This document shows, piece by piece, positions 47,011 through 59,300 of a stretch of DNA of 64,000 bases; positions within the stretch are counted from its first letter, which is position 1, and every line of letters begins with the position of its first letter. The position numbers were made by a program, and so were the translations under genes. The notes under the pieces were generated by a model. That model was not told the origin of the DNA, made no database searches, and saw nothing but the letters and a program-made list of their open reading frames with translations. This stretch comes from Thereva unica. Its lineage: Eukaryota; Arthropoda; Insecta; Diptera; Therevidae. Where the stretch lies: NCBI GenBank assembly GCA_949987705.1, contig OX465281.1, forward strand, positions 257,086,542-257,150,541. Direction: 5' to 3'.

Positions 47011-50000
47011 AAGGTAGTCTGTGTTTGTAGCAACCATACCATTGGACAGCTGATTCAAAATATTGCGATGTTTGCAGGGTGTTGAGGTCCAGGTCTCGAA
47101 TACCCTGATGTGAAGGTTGGGGGTATTAGGTGCAAGAGAATGTCAACGGATTTCGTTATAGGTCTTGCTAAGAGTTGGCAACCATACCGTTTCGTCGATG
47201 TCCGACTTTAGGATCCAATATTAGATCCAGAGATTTCACTCTGGAGGATAAAGTGAGAGTGTGGCCTTCCAACTGGGGAGATTTCAGGTGGGAGTTTTCC
47301 TTTTACCTGTGAAAAGCTGAGAAAAGCTGCTGAGGCTATTTAAAGACCGTTCCCCTTGAAATTCCAACCTAAAGTCCGTTAGGTCCTTTGTTTTGAAGTT
47401 CGGGCAGACGAAGGCTCTAATGTCCCTTTAAACCAAAAATCAGGATCTGGGCTTACCTTGATTCGAGTTGAATTGCCTCTCCGAGAGCCCTTTTATGTTG
47501 CATCCTCGTACCCGAGTCTTGTATTAAGACGACATCCAGATTTTCCTGCTTTCGGTTTCAGACTTAGTTTTCTTACTCGAGGCAGCTCTTGTAGACTGTG
47601 TAATGTAAGTGTAATAGACATTTTGTTGTTCGTGCCTTGTTACTTAAACTTACCAACCAAATGCTTATTGGCAGGATGGTGAGCCCGATCATCACAAAAG
47701 GAAAATTTTCTCAAGTACTCTGTGATCCGACATCCGGATTTGATGTCGACTTGAGTTCGTTTTGGGTTGAAATCGAGTTGAACTTACATCAAAACATAGC
47801 CCCAAAATTTTTGTGTGAAATTATCATCATCAAATTTTTGTTTTTTGGATTCAAGCAGAATGAAATAATTTTATAAATATTTATAGATAACCCCGAAAGC
47901 AGACTTCATGGATAGTAAACTCACACAAAAAAAAATGTCACTTCAACTCAATTACAACTCAACGAGGCAAAATATCATCTCGACTCTGGTAGGAAAGCTG
48001 GGTTGAGTGGACTTAGTTTCAACTCGACTCTCGTTTATGACTGAGTTGAACCTAGGTTGAACCTGGGTTGAACCTAGTCATAAACGGGGTATGAGCCTCT
48101 TCACAAGGAGGTATAAAACCACACCCTTGCTAAGCCTGATTCATTCGCCCAGGAGTTGGGATTTTTGTACAACTTTAAGCAATCCTTGTCCGGTTAGCTG
48201 CGTAAGGTTCTTTGTTATGCTATCATAGTAGTTTAGTAAGAAAGCTATTTTGGACCGGGCATGACATTTTTTTTTCGTATTCAGAGCACATTCTAGGATA
48301 CTATTGGCTATCCCTAGGTGGTGTTAGAGTCTCGCCTTATGACGAAAAGTACAATAGCAAAATTCATAACCCACAAAAAAATATTATAACCTTTTTTTGA
48401 AAAGGAAATAAATCGGTAACACCCCAATACATCCATTTTCCGCTCTTTTAATACCAAGTTATAAAAATATCCATAAAAATGATTCCATAAAAATTACCCG
48501 GCCACCCCCTCCCCCCCGCCCCCCACCTCCCACCATATAAACTCCTACAAAGCTGAGATTGATATGAAGCAACAATAAATCAAATTTTACGATTCAAAAT
48601 TATTTACAATCGAGAAAATAGAACCTCAGTCGCCGCCACAAAAGCCACTGGCAATACAATATACCAGGTAATATTAATAAAAAAAACCTCCTATTATCCT
48701 CCTACACCTTGCCTCAAGGAACAACAGGTACGAAAAAAAAAAAAACTGTAAAATTACATCCAAAAAAAAGGTCAAGAAGGCGCACGCGATTGCTACGTTT
48801 ATATGAAAATAAAAATTTAGATTAGGTTATATTCTTAGTTCCTTATGGCGATCCACTGGGGGGGGGGGTGTCTCGAAGGGGTTATACGTACATTCTTGAA
48901 GAAAAAGGATAGAAACAGCAACAACAACCGGAGTCATTTCCGGTCACTAGAGGCTCGTTATGGGTCAAACCCATTCATGTCAAAGCCAAGATAAATATCG
49001 CAGCGGAAGCAATTTATCACGCTTCTGCACAGCAATATTATACGACAGACCACCGTGGAAGTAGAGTAGAGGAACATACGCCGGCGACGCCTCGTGGGGA
49101 AGTTTGTTAGCTCTCTCGTCCTATCGTTCTAGTTGGCCGCTTATAGGATATATTAAGGTGCGGCAGGTGGATAAAATATGGGAGTTTCTTAGGAATATTT
49201 TATCTTCAGCAGCAACAACAAAAATCAATATGCGAAAGATGAAATTCTGTGTTTTGTGCTCGGGGGTGGGGGTGAGTGTTAATATTTATTAAGGTGCACA
49301 GAACGTCAGAAGGACTCTTACTAATTCTATTGGAAAAAATATATATGACTCGATATCCTTTTTTCAATTCGCTAGGAAAGTTTCGCCGGCTCTGATTGGC
49401 CCTCTTCAAAAGTTACCTGAGCTCATAAATTCCCGCAATTTAAATGCCCCGAACATAAATTATGTCTTCGCCTTTCTGTGCGCCTCTAATCGGCGGAGAA
49501 GAAGTACTTTGGAACTCCTTATTTACAACCGATTGGATAACGCAAAACGCCATTCGCCCATGGTTAAAGGCCACAAATCTCCCACGCCAATGTTCAAATA
49601 TTTCATTTTTCGCTTTTCGTCCTTGCTGCCAAAAATCCAATTTCGGGAATGCTAATAAAAATGTCATCCACAATAAACAGCGATTTGCATAGTTTCCTGG
49701 CGGGTGATGTATGCCACGTCCCATCCATCCAGATGCGCGCAGCCCCATCATTTGGACGGCGAAATTACGGCCACTTATCAACGTAAATAATATGGCGATA
49801 AGGATAATAGAATGTAGAATCAGGAAGTTGATGACGGCTTTATTACGGCAGCGGCACAACAGCACCATGAATATCGCCCAGATACACTTTCACCAGTCGA
49901 GATATCATGAAATATTCATTTATTCAGATTAATAATAATAAAAGCGAAAACCTTGAATTCGAGTCCTGCGAACGCACTGTGATTTCGTCCTTGTTTTTCT

Positions 50001-51245
50001 TCGGCTTGAAGATATACACGAGAGATTAGGCTAAGCACAGCACGTAAAACAAAGGGCTCAGCCGAATGAGGATCTCCTTCTCCACGGAGGACGTTCATGG
50101 AAACTCAACAAACAAAAACTAGAAATTCACAAAGAAACTCTCTAAAAACACAACAAGGATACACACAAAGCTAAAGTTATCCTTTCATAAAAAAATCCCT
50201 ACGTGACCAAAGGGAAACACCCCAAACAAAATGATTTAATAGGCTTAACATTTTTCCTGGGAGGGGGAGAAGAGAGGGGTTTGGGTAAGGGGAAAATAGT
50301 TGGGTGTTTCATGTGGATGTTCTACACATGTATGGGTGGCAATAATAAAACGAAAATTTCCTGGATTTTAGGGATGAAAACCCCCGAAAAAAGCTACTCA
50401 AGTCGCATCGAAGGGTTTAGGTCATATACATTCGACCCATAAAAACCTAATCTTCTTCTTAATACAAATTTTCCCGTTTTGTTAGCGTGAAATGATGTGT
50501 TGGACATGGGATGCTTAGCATGTGCCTATCTGTGTGCGTGCGTATACATGTAATATAACATCCTTTTTGCTAGTATAATGTAATACCCAAAAAATCGAAG
50601 TGGATTTCTGGTAATTCTTGGTTTTTGCGGTAATCACGTTAGTTTTTTCTATGCTAAAGTCGCTGACATTTTCAATCTCACCCAATTTATAAAGGGACTT
50701 AACAAAACTTTTATATAACGCACTCACACACACACAAACAAAAAATATGGCTGGGTTAATTTTTATATGGTGGGACTTCATTGTTTCTTCCTGAATTAAA
50801 TAAATTGGGTTTCGCAGAATTTCTGGTAAAAGTTTTGCGTATTTGGGATGCGCCTTAAAAATAATGGAGATGATCAAGAGAATATTTTTCATATTTCGGG
50901 GAAAAGCTCCATGTACGAGTAATTTGAGTGGTTAGTCAAGGAGTCATTGGCTCAAAGAGGAGGAACAAGTAAACCTTTAATTTTGAAATGGTAATGGACT
51001 GTTGGATGGTTAGCTTGAGACTAACTGTAGCCGCCTACTTGTATTGTTTTGTATCACCCAAAATTTGAGTCCCACCTGCCACTCAGTGTGTTCCCAGCAG
51101 TTGTGGATAAATTGGTTGAACAAAGAGAATTTTTATGTATAAATGGAAGTCACCTTTCAAAGTGGGACGAGAAGTGGTAGTTGATTTGTCTCGTTCTGTT
51201 CGACGTTCAACCTCTACGAACAGCAAAAAAATGAAAGCCAAACGT
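47010..51245. other. Gene-free stretch with decayed repeats
   Basis: Near 47440-47500 lies a repeat shared with 12325-12420. A TTGAACCTAGG-type tandem (about three units) lies at 48047-48080. The 142-codon minus-strand frame at 49440-49868 starts with a hydrophobic stretch but has no recognised domain and no exon support, so I leave it uncalled. Confidence 0.4.
48504..48534 (-). other. C-run cluster, G-quadruplex potential on minus strand
   Basis: Four or more C runs of 3-7 separated by one or two bases (CCCCCTCCCCCCCGCCCCCC and following). On the minus strand these are G runs suited to a quadruplex. A G run also occurs at about 48858-48868. Confidence 0.45.
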
Positions 51246-51249
51246 GAGT

Positions 51250-51345
51250 GACGTTTAACTATGCAGTCCCCTAACTAAGTACTAACCAAGTCCAATGCTG
51301 CTTGACCTATGCAATTGAATCAGAACCGGTCTACTGTGTATGATT
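51250..51345 (-). repeat. 5S-rRNA-derived repeat, copy 3
   Basis: Minus strand: GTAGACCGGTTCTGATTCAA, AGGTCAAGCAGC, TTGGTTAGTACTTAGTTAGG and GGACTGC, in the order of 5S boxes. The box C word TTAGTACTTAG is exact. Confidence 0.72.
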
Positions 51346-51415
51346 TTTTTTCTTATATGAGGTATTAGGTCTAAAGGTACTGCGGCCATTGATTTGGCCT
51401 ATTGTACTACAGCCC

Positions 51416-53411
51416 CTACACCTCATATTTGCCAGATAGTTTGAACAAGTTCAGCAGTCTTCCTAGTGGTTTGTCGCTTAGACTAGAGTGTTCGAGTAGG
51501 GACTCCTCGAACAAAGAGACCCTGCTTCTCGCTATTGCGGGGCACTCACAGAGAATGTGGAGGACAGACTCATCCTCTTCCAGGCAAAGCCTACATGTAG
51601 GGTTCTCCGCCCTTCCTATTCTCCATAAGTGGTAATTTAGTGCACAGTGGTAATCAAACCAACAAGTGTCCTGACATCACTTCTGCTGCGCCATAAAAAA
51701 TCCTTGGCCGTCTTAGGGGATGACACAGGAAGGAACCGCTTAGAGTTGGCCAGTCCAGGCGCAGACCTCCAGCGTTCAGCATGTTTCATCAAAGTCCGAT
51801 CGGCCAGGGCCCTTTGCAGCAAGCTGGAAGGTGCCTCATTAGCCGGCTCTGGACCAATGAATGCAATATAAGAGCCCTGTTTAGCCAGGGCATCCGCACT
51901 TTTGTTGCCTTTGAAGCCCCGGTGACCCGGAACTCAGACAAGGGTAATTTGATTGAGAACACCCAACTCATGAAGAGCACGTTGGCAGTCCCAAACTAAC
52001 TTCAAATTGGTCCTACGGGACCTTATCGCTCTAATTGCCGCTTGGCTATCAGAGAAGATAAAAATCCGTTTATTTTGGTAGGCCCTTCTTAAGTTCTCAT
52101 GAGTGCATGCCAGAATAGCGTACACCTCTGCTTGAAAGACAGTTTCAAGAGTGCCTAGACTTATAGCCTTGCTGAATCTGGGACTTTCACTCCAGATTCC
52201 GGCGCCTACACCTGTCTCCGTTTTAGAGCCATCCGTGTACCTGTACCATACTAGTCCGCCCGGCAATGCTTTAGGAAAAGTCCAGGTTAGCCTATCCTGT
52301 ATGTGCACAGAAGATTGTTCAAATTTTGAAATTTTAAAGGGTATGCTGTCCGACAGCATCTCCACTTCCGGAATATCTTCTATGATGTTGATTATTATAG
52401 AATGTCCTCGCCCAAGACCAGCACCCAAGTGACCATTCGCTTTCAGCCGCAGCGCCGCGTTTATGGCGGACTTCTCTACCTCAAGGTGAAGGGGTACTAA
52501 ATTGAGGAGAGTCTCCGGCGATGCCGTCGGGGAATTGCGGATGGCCCCAGTGATGGAGAGGCAGGCAATTCTTTGAATTTTGCTTAAATTGGTAATGGAA
52601 CCCTTAAGCTTCGTTCTGTGCCACCAAACTAAAGCTCCATGGGCCTAATGATGGTGGTGTATATCCAATACATGGTTTTTGGTTGCAAACCCCAGGTGGA
52701 ACCACAAGCTCTGCGGCAAGCCCACAGGAATCTGCGCGTTCCACTCATCAGAGTGTCCATATGCTGGTTCCAGTTGAGCTTGGCATCTAGCGTCACTCCT
52801 AAATATTTGGCTTGTTGTGAAAAGCCTATAGTTCTGCCTGCGAATGTAGGTTCCCAAATTCCCGATAGTGATCGTTTCCTGGTGAAAGGAACCAGAATCG
52901 TCTGTCGGGATTGACGTTTAGACCTACGCTTTCGCACCAGCTAGAGACCAAATCTAGTGCCTGCTGTAGGCGCCTTGACATGGCTCCTTCAGTTTCACCT
53001 GTAACTACTATGACGACATCGCCAGCGTAGCCTTGGGCGAAAATGTTCCGACCGTTGAGCAGCTCTAGGAGTTCATCTACAACAAGGCACCAGAGAAGTG
53101 GAGATAAAACTCCTCCCTGCGGGCAACCTTTTGTTATAGTGCCCTCCAGAGACCCCTCAACATGAGAGACCATTAGTTTGCGAGTTCTCAGCATAGAGTC
53201 AATCCAGTTGCAGAAAATGCTACTTAGACCGCGTCTACTTAGAGCCCTAGCTATAGTATCGAAGGATGTATTGTCGAAGGCTCCCTCGATATCGAGGAAG
53301 GCCGTCAGAGCAACTCCTTTGTTTAGAGCTGCGTATTCCAGCTTGAGCACAAGATTGTGCAGTGCTGTCTCAGTGGACTTGCCCGCCTGGTACGCATGCT
53401 GATAGGAGCTG
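51416..53411 (-). pseudogene. R1/LOA-group LINE, RT plus RNase H, 5'-truncated, frameshifted
   Basis: On the minus strand from 53411: QHAYQAGKSTETALHNLV, TAFLDIEGAFDNTSF, GCPQGGVLSPLLWCLVVDELL and QGYAGDVVIVV, where YADD is expected; the second catalytic aspartate pair is damaged. A frameshift follows and then AKYLGVTLDAKLNW, WGLQPKTMYWIYTTIIRP. RNase H follows: YTDGSKTETGVGAGIW, FQAEVYAI, IFSDSQAAI. Then a C-terminal CRLCLEEDESVLHILCECPAI knuckle, ending KLSGKYEV and a stop at 51416-51418. It is nearly complete from the RT on but dead. Confidence 0.88.
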
Positions 53412-55480
53412 CTTACTTATTTACTTTGCCAGCTCTACAATCGAGATTCAGTGCTGGCAACTGTTTCTCTCCACCGGTCCCGATTCGGAGCCATTCTTTC
53501 AGCCATCCTTCGAAAGGGTATTCTGCTGATTTCTGTAAGGCAAATTAATGAGTTTCGCCTCACGATAATGGGAAATGCACCCAAAGCATTCGAGGCAGCC
53601 TCATTACTGCCCTATCCAAAACAAGATTCAACAGGGAGAGCTGCGCCGACTCCAGAGCTAAGTAGGCCAACAGAATCAGGGTGTAGTAGATTGAATGGGA
53701 CAGGTACTTTTGTTCCTTCGCGGGTAGCATTATGTTTGCAGTTGCCATGTTCTAAATGAAGGGATTCGGGTTCGTCACCATATTGCTCAGTCAACACTGC
53801 ATCAACGGAGTAATCTTGGCTTCCCTGGATAGATGTTCATGCGAGTACCATTTATTTTCCTCTCTCATGTGGAGAGACGCACAGTGTCGCAGCACCTTCC
53901 TCTCAAAGACCTGTAGCTTCGCCGCTGTCGGGGAGATCGAGCACCGGGGCCAAGGAACGCGTAGGCCAGAACCGGCCTTATTGTCGCCTTGTACAGAAGG
54001 GTTTTAATTCCACTATAAAGCGTTTTTGAGTTAACCCTTAGCTGGCCCACCTCGTTTTTGTAACATAGCTGGCCTATGGGGTGTCCACGCACCCCACGGA
54101 AAAAAACTATTTCCACGGAAAATATGCAATATTGACTTTTTTTAAAAATTCAGTGGAGTTCTTTGACAACCCTTTTTTATGTTCCAATAGTTGAGAGACT
54201 TTTTTCTTACTACGACAGAAAAAAAATTAATGCGATAAAACATGAAAAATCGACATTTTGCTTCAAAAAATCAAAACTCCTATGTTTTTTGAATGTATGG
54301 ACACCCGCAACGGCGTAAAAGCTCTGTACATAACACCATCTAACACAAGTGAAACTTACAACCTTCAAGACACACCATATGGTCCCACAAATATTGTTAT
54401 TAGATTGATATCATGGAAAAAGGGTTTCTTTTAGGACTGGGGTGTCCCTGCACCCCAGGTCCAGCAAGGGTTAATTGAAGACTTTAGGCTGGCCATGACT
54501 GCTTGCGCCCTCATTATTTTGAGCTTCACATGGGAGTTCCATTTGAGTCTCGGATGTATGTAGACTCCAAGGTATTTCATACTCGTCTTCGGGGATTGTC
54601 GAGCATCTTCTTGATTTCGCCTCCTTTAGTGCATTTCTGTGTCCCCAATCTGAAGAAGCACAGATTGTCAGAGTTGACTTCGACATCCCATATTTTCAAG
54701 TATTCCAGTACGTGTGGTTCGGTATATCCCCTACTGCCTCCATAGAGGATACATTGGCCGCAAGAAGCAGTTTGTCGTCCGCGTATTGAATACGATTTGT
54801 GTTGGCAAGCCCGCTTGAATGCGGGAAGCCATGCGAGAAAAAGTTAAATAGCTTCGGGCCAAGTATGCAGTCCTGAGGAACACCCGCAGATATGACGAGT
54901 GAGGCGAGTTCCTTATCTGTACTACTCCCGATATCCGATCGATCTCTCGATCCCGCCCGGAAGCTATGAATTAGTTTAACAAGAGGGTATTCATCTTTAG
55001 TAACAGGCCATGATGCCAAACCATATCAATGGTCCTCTTGAGGTCAATACTACTCGCTATAGTACATCTTCGTCTTGTCTCGAAGATTTGCGTTACATGG
55101 CCATACAGGAGGAGGTGTGCCTGCTTCGTTGAGTGATCTCTTTCGAATCCAAACTGGGACTGCGGGATGATTTGGTTGTGGTCATAGAAATCGTCTAGCC
55201 TGCTCAGGATTAGTTTGTCCAGTAGCGTCTCTAAATTTAATATTTTACCGATCCTTAACTTGGAGAGTTTCCATGGAATTTACAATCTTGGAATTGTCTT
55301 ATTCTGCGCCCTCATAGGAGCAGGACAGTTATTTCTAGTAGCAATGATCACCTCTGTAAAATATTCTGCAGGTAGTTTAACACCCATTGAAGAGTTAATT
55401 GAGCCCCCTTTTTTAGCATTTAGGTCTTTTAGGACAGTTGCTAGTTTGAGGTTGTGGTCACCCTTCTACTAGTGCTGAAT
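53412..55480 (-). pseudogene. Jockey-group LINE, RT, 5'-truncated, carrying a piggyBac-like MITE
   Basis: Minus strand from 55480: ILSRLDDFYDHNQIIPQSQF, DLKRTIDMVWHHGL, GVPQDCILGPKLFNFFSH, RIQYADDKLLLAANV (YADD intact), then SKTLYSGIKTLLYKATIRPV LAYAF and ERKVLRHCASLHM in other frames. The end has AERMAPNRDRWRETV and a 3' tail GTAAATAAGTAAG next to 53411. VPQDC for VPQGS and frameshifts show decay. It lies directly upstream (minus sense) of the LINE at 51416-53411. Confidence 0.82.
54035..54470. mobile_element. piggyBac-like MITE, TTAA target
   Basis: Ends CCCTTAGCTGGCCCAC and, reverse-complemented, CCCTTGCTGGACCTGG, flanked by TTAA at 54031-54034 and 54471-54474. CCC ends with a TTAA duplication define piggyBac-type elements. 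Subterminal GGGGTGTCC...GCACCCC words are repeated at both ends. It interrupts the Jockey RT frame. Confidence 0.88.
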
Positions 55481-56784
55481 GAATATCTACGAAAAGTTCG
55501 TTTCCATATTTTGAGTTTTTCGTGCAGTTTACGCTAGAAAGTTATAAGTCAAACGCTACATTCATATGGAGAGCAACGAAGGAAGAACGTGGATGATGAG
55601 CAATTTTCTACGTACATTTTTGAGATCTAACAGACATCGTGTCGATTTATAATTTGTGGAAAGTGTGGAATGTAATTTGAATACTCAGAGTAGTCTAGAA
55701 TGTATAAAGTAATAGGGGGCTCTCCAGGATGTGGTCGAATGATCCTGAAATTGGATAAGAGGGGCTTGTATATGTATATAAATACAGTCACAGCCATCCT
55801 AAGCGATCAAAGTGACCTAAGGTGATAGTAGCGAATTAGAAGGCGATAAATACGAGTGTTTGGTGAGAGATTGTGTTTGAACTCATTGAAATGTTACTAA
55901 AGATGTTTTGTGGGAGCTGATAAAAAGGGTATTTGTTAATTTATCCTACGAATTCGATAAGCCATAAAAACGTAACAGTATCAATACGAAAAAGTAAGGC
56001 GTAAACCTTTTATAGGCATGAACGTTTCGTGGGCATCAATCAAAGAAAATTGATATAATTTTAACATAACTTAACCAACATTGAAAGCAGAAGCCATATG
56101 CCATAACACTTCGAAGCTCCTATCCATTAATCTATTATTAACAGCACTCTTCGAAAGCCATTAGCCATTACATAGTCCATCGTATTGCTATTCCCTGGGA
56201 AATATATAATAATTAAGCTCGTTCCGAGATGCCACGAGGCCTCCATTCACTGATCATTCTCCCGATATCGATTCATTAATTTAAATTAACTCACGATAAT
56301 TAATTTCGATTAGAACTGAAGTGGCGTTTCGTGTGTTCCTCCGTTCCCAATACATATTGAAAGAAAGCATCTCTACTTTCTCCCAGGATTTTATTACGCA
56401 CAAAAAAAACAGTGGAAGGAAAGGAAATTTTAAGATCCCAACCGTTTTACTGAAATAATACAGGATTTCATTGTTATAGCGGCAATAAATTTCCCGGAAG
56501 GACATTATTCCTCATGATCACAGTTTATGGCGTGTTTAGCTATGAAAGAGCAATCTATATTCCGGAAACGGCGGCCCGTGCCCCCCCCCACCTCATCCCA
56601 GATCGCTTTTATTTACAATGCAATTTTTGTCATTAAGCCCGGGAAGATTGAGGCGAACTCGTGATACTGCTGCTCCTTGGCCACAATCATATTACGTTTT
56701 CGGAAGCAGTCAACAAATATTTGCCTTGCCATCGTTAAACTCTGCGGAAAGTTGCCCAGCTTTTCCGGGCAGGATGCTCTCCTG
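55481..56784. other. Gene-free stretch
   Basis: No supported gene or bounded repeat. A C run (GCCCCCCCCCACC-like) lies near 56580. Confidence 0.4.
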
Positions 56785-56797
56785 TATATGGGTAATT

Positions 56798-57115
56798 CGA
56801 TGGGTCTTACGAAAAAGATATTGTTTCAAAATGTTGGTGAAAAAGATATTGTTTCAATTTATTGCTGAAAAAGATATTGTTTCGGTTTCTCGCTGAAAAA
56901 GATATTGTTTCGGTTTCTCGGTGAAGAACATATTGTTTCGTTTTCTGGCTGATATTTTTTGCAGTCAGAAAACGAAACAATATGTTCTTCACCGAGAAAC
57001 CGAAACAATATCTTTTTCAGCGAGAAACCGAAACAATATCTTTTTCAGCAATAAATTGAAACAATATCTTTTTCATCAACATTTTGAAACAAAATCTTTT
57101 TCGTAAGACCCATCG
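56798..57115. mobile_element. Fold-back element built of tandem repeats, AATT duplication
   Basis: A near-perfect palindrome: arms of about 150 bp starting CGATGGGTCTTACGAAAAAG and ending with the inverse, around a loop of roughly 18 nt (centre near 56955). Each arm contains about five tandem units around GAAAAAGATATTGTTTC. AATT flanks it (56794-56797 and 57116-57119), and the uninterrupted site is present in the right arm at 60032-60046. Tandem repeats inside inverted arms are characteristic of Drosophila Foldback (FB) elements. Confidence 0.8.
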
Positions 57116-57603
57116 AATTCTTTTACAAACCGAACACTTTCTGACCGACCCCTCTTCGATTTGTCTGAAACTTTTTTTACGGGTTCTATATCGAAAAATA
57201 AGATATACGTGTCTGAGGATTTTCCCATTTTTTATTTTTATTTTTTTTTACGGGGGGTGGAAAATTCGAGATTTTCGTGATTTTTGGATTGAAGACCTAT
57301 TTTCAAAAATTCATAACTCCGGTTCTATTGGAGCTAGAAAAAACATTTTTTTTTTAAATTAAAGGTAAAAGAGGGAATTTTAAGGAAAAAAATATTTCAA
57401 GAAAATTTATGACAATTTTTCCATTGTTATTAGCAATTTAAATGTTAAAATCGATATTTAACAATGTTCCCCACCTCGTAGCACTTTTTAAATATAACCA
57501 TTGTATTCTACGTTAAATTTTACATTGAAAATGCTTTTTTAAAAAATGGAGAAAAGATGGTTTCTATTGGAGAAAACCCAAATAAACAAGCGCGACATGT
57601 TTG

Positions 57604-58586
57604 TTAATACAAGATGTGCAGTCAGAATACAAGGAGAATTGACGGAATCCTTCCCAGTCAAGCAAGGCTTAAAGCAGGGCGATGGGCTGGCACCCATGCT
57701 ATTTAATCTGTGCCTAGAAGGAGTAATTCGCAAGGTTAACATTTATGCGAACGCAACCCTGCTTAACAAATCCAAACAGTTGGCAGGATATGCCGACGAT
57801 ATAAACTACCTTGCAAGATCACTGTCATATCTTAGAGAAATATTTACAGAATTAGAAGATGGAGCAAAACATATAGGGCTGCAAATAAACGCAGAGAAGA
57901 GTAAGATTCTAATTCAGTCAAGGGTGGAAAGAAGAATAAGAAACCACAATACCACCTGGGGGGAATATAACTTCGAACGGGTAAACCAATTTAACTACCT
58001 GGGGTCAACAGTCAGCGAAGACAACGATGAAACGATAGACGTACAAAGAAGAATAAACGCCGCGAACAGAACATACTTCTCACTACTGCCAGTAATGAAA
58101 TCCAGAGACATCCACAGAAAAACTAAAATAAGAATCTACAAAACCATCATACGTACAGTAGCTACGTATGGATGTGAAGCTTGGAGTATCTCCCAGAAAT
58201 CCGCAGACAAGCTGGATATATTTGAGAGGAAGGTTCTCCGAAGGATATACGGCTCAATCAATGAAGACAGTGCATGGAGAATACGCTACAATCACGAATT
58301 TTACGACTTATACAAAGAATGTAAACTTTCGACCCATGCCAAACTACTACGTTTACGTTGGGCCGGCCATGTCCAAAGAATGGATGACTCAAGGATACCA
58401 AAAAAAGCCCTGTATCTGCTACCAGATGGCAAAAGACCAGTTGGCAAACCACGGTTAAGGTGGGAAGATAATGTTAAGGTCGATGCAGCAAAACTGCTCA
58501 ACACAAGAAACTGGAGACAAGCTGCGGAGCAGAGAGACGTCTGGAGAAAGAAGCTGATGGAGGCCAAGGCTCGAATTGGGCTGTAG
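57604..58586 (+). CDS. RTE-like LINE reverse transcriptase C-terminal part, open frame
   Basis: An uninterrupted frame (346 codons if counted from an ATG at 57546 inside the inverted arm) with VKQGLKQGDGLAPMLFNLCL and the catalytic AGYADDINYLA. Also QINAEKSKIL, NQFNYLGSTVSED, and the C-terminal LRWAGHVQRMDDSRIPKKAL, GKPRLRWEDN and RNWRQAAEQRDVWRKKL. The endonuclease domain and RT fingers are missing, so the copy is 5'-truncated. The stop is followed by a GAAGAAGAAGAAG tail at 58593-58606, a short-repeat 3' end as in RTE elements rather than poly(A). The first 20 or so codons come from the host element. The clade is likely but not certain. The intact frame suggests a recent insertion. Confidence 0.82.
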
Positions 58587-58607
58587 AGCTATCGAAGAAG
58601 AAGAAGT

Positions 58608-59300
58608 GACAACATTCTATCCGTCTCAACCTATAGAGTTATGGAGCAAATACACGGAGGACATGTCTGAAGATATATGCTATGGTGTACAAAATATATT
58701 GCACAATTTGTAAATAACAATGTGTGATGAAATATACGACAAAGGACTGATTTTCATTGAGGATATGTGCATTACGATAGCAAATAAACTATTAATTCAG
58801 GTTGGCATAGATGTGCGAATCGACCCATGCACGATGCGTTCGATCAAAAACTGAACCAAGAGCATCATCATCGATCGAAATGCGCTGCAAGAAGCGATCT
58901 AATCTACTGTACCATTGCTGAATGAAGAAAGAAATGCTTACGAAACATTGAATTGGACGTGAGCAACCGCACTGGTCGGATCTCTTTCCTGGATGGGTGG
59001 AACAGGAAAAACATTCGGTATTTCGCTGATTCGGACCATAATTCAATCGCGAGCTGACGTTGCACTAGCTTTCGCATCATCCAGAGTAGCAGGGACGATA
59101 TTAGACGGAGGACGTACTGCACATTCCGCACTCAAATTGCCATTGAATTTGAACACAACGGAAACAACAAGGTGCAACAGCCCCTGGAACAGTGCTATAG
59201 GAAAATTGTTGATTGGGACAAATGTTTGGGATTGTTTGGGACAAATATACAATAGCGCACAAGAAATCAATTGAAGCACTAAAGTTCTCATTGCCAAGCT
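58608..59300 (+). pseudogene. Helitron (PIF1-like) helicase fragment, decayed
   Basis: Broken + strand frames carry IELWSKYTEDMSEDI and DEIYDKGLIFIEDMCITIAN. They continue with LLNEERNAYET, then MGGTGKTF (Walker A, where APGGTGKT is usual), ALAFASSRVAGTILDGGRTA and HSALKLPLNLNTTET, the order found in Rep-Hel proteins of animal Helitrons. Stops and frameshifts occur. The Rep domain and later helicase motifs are missing, so it cannot act. Confidence 0.82.

Noticed and set aside
49440..49868. 142-codon minus-strand frame with a hydrophobic start
   Set aside because: No recognised domain, no exon neighbours, and an overlapping + strand frame of similar quality; chance is more likely.
56807..57106. 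Two 61-codon frames with almost the same peptide on opposite strands
   Set aside because: A direct consequence of the palindrome at 56798-57115, not genes.
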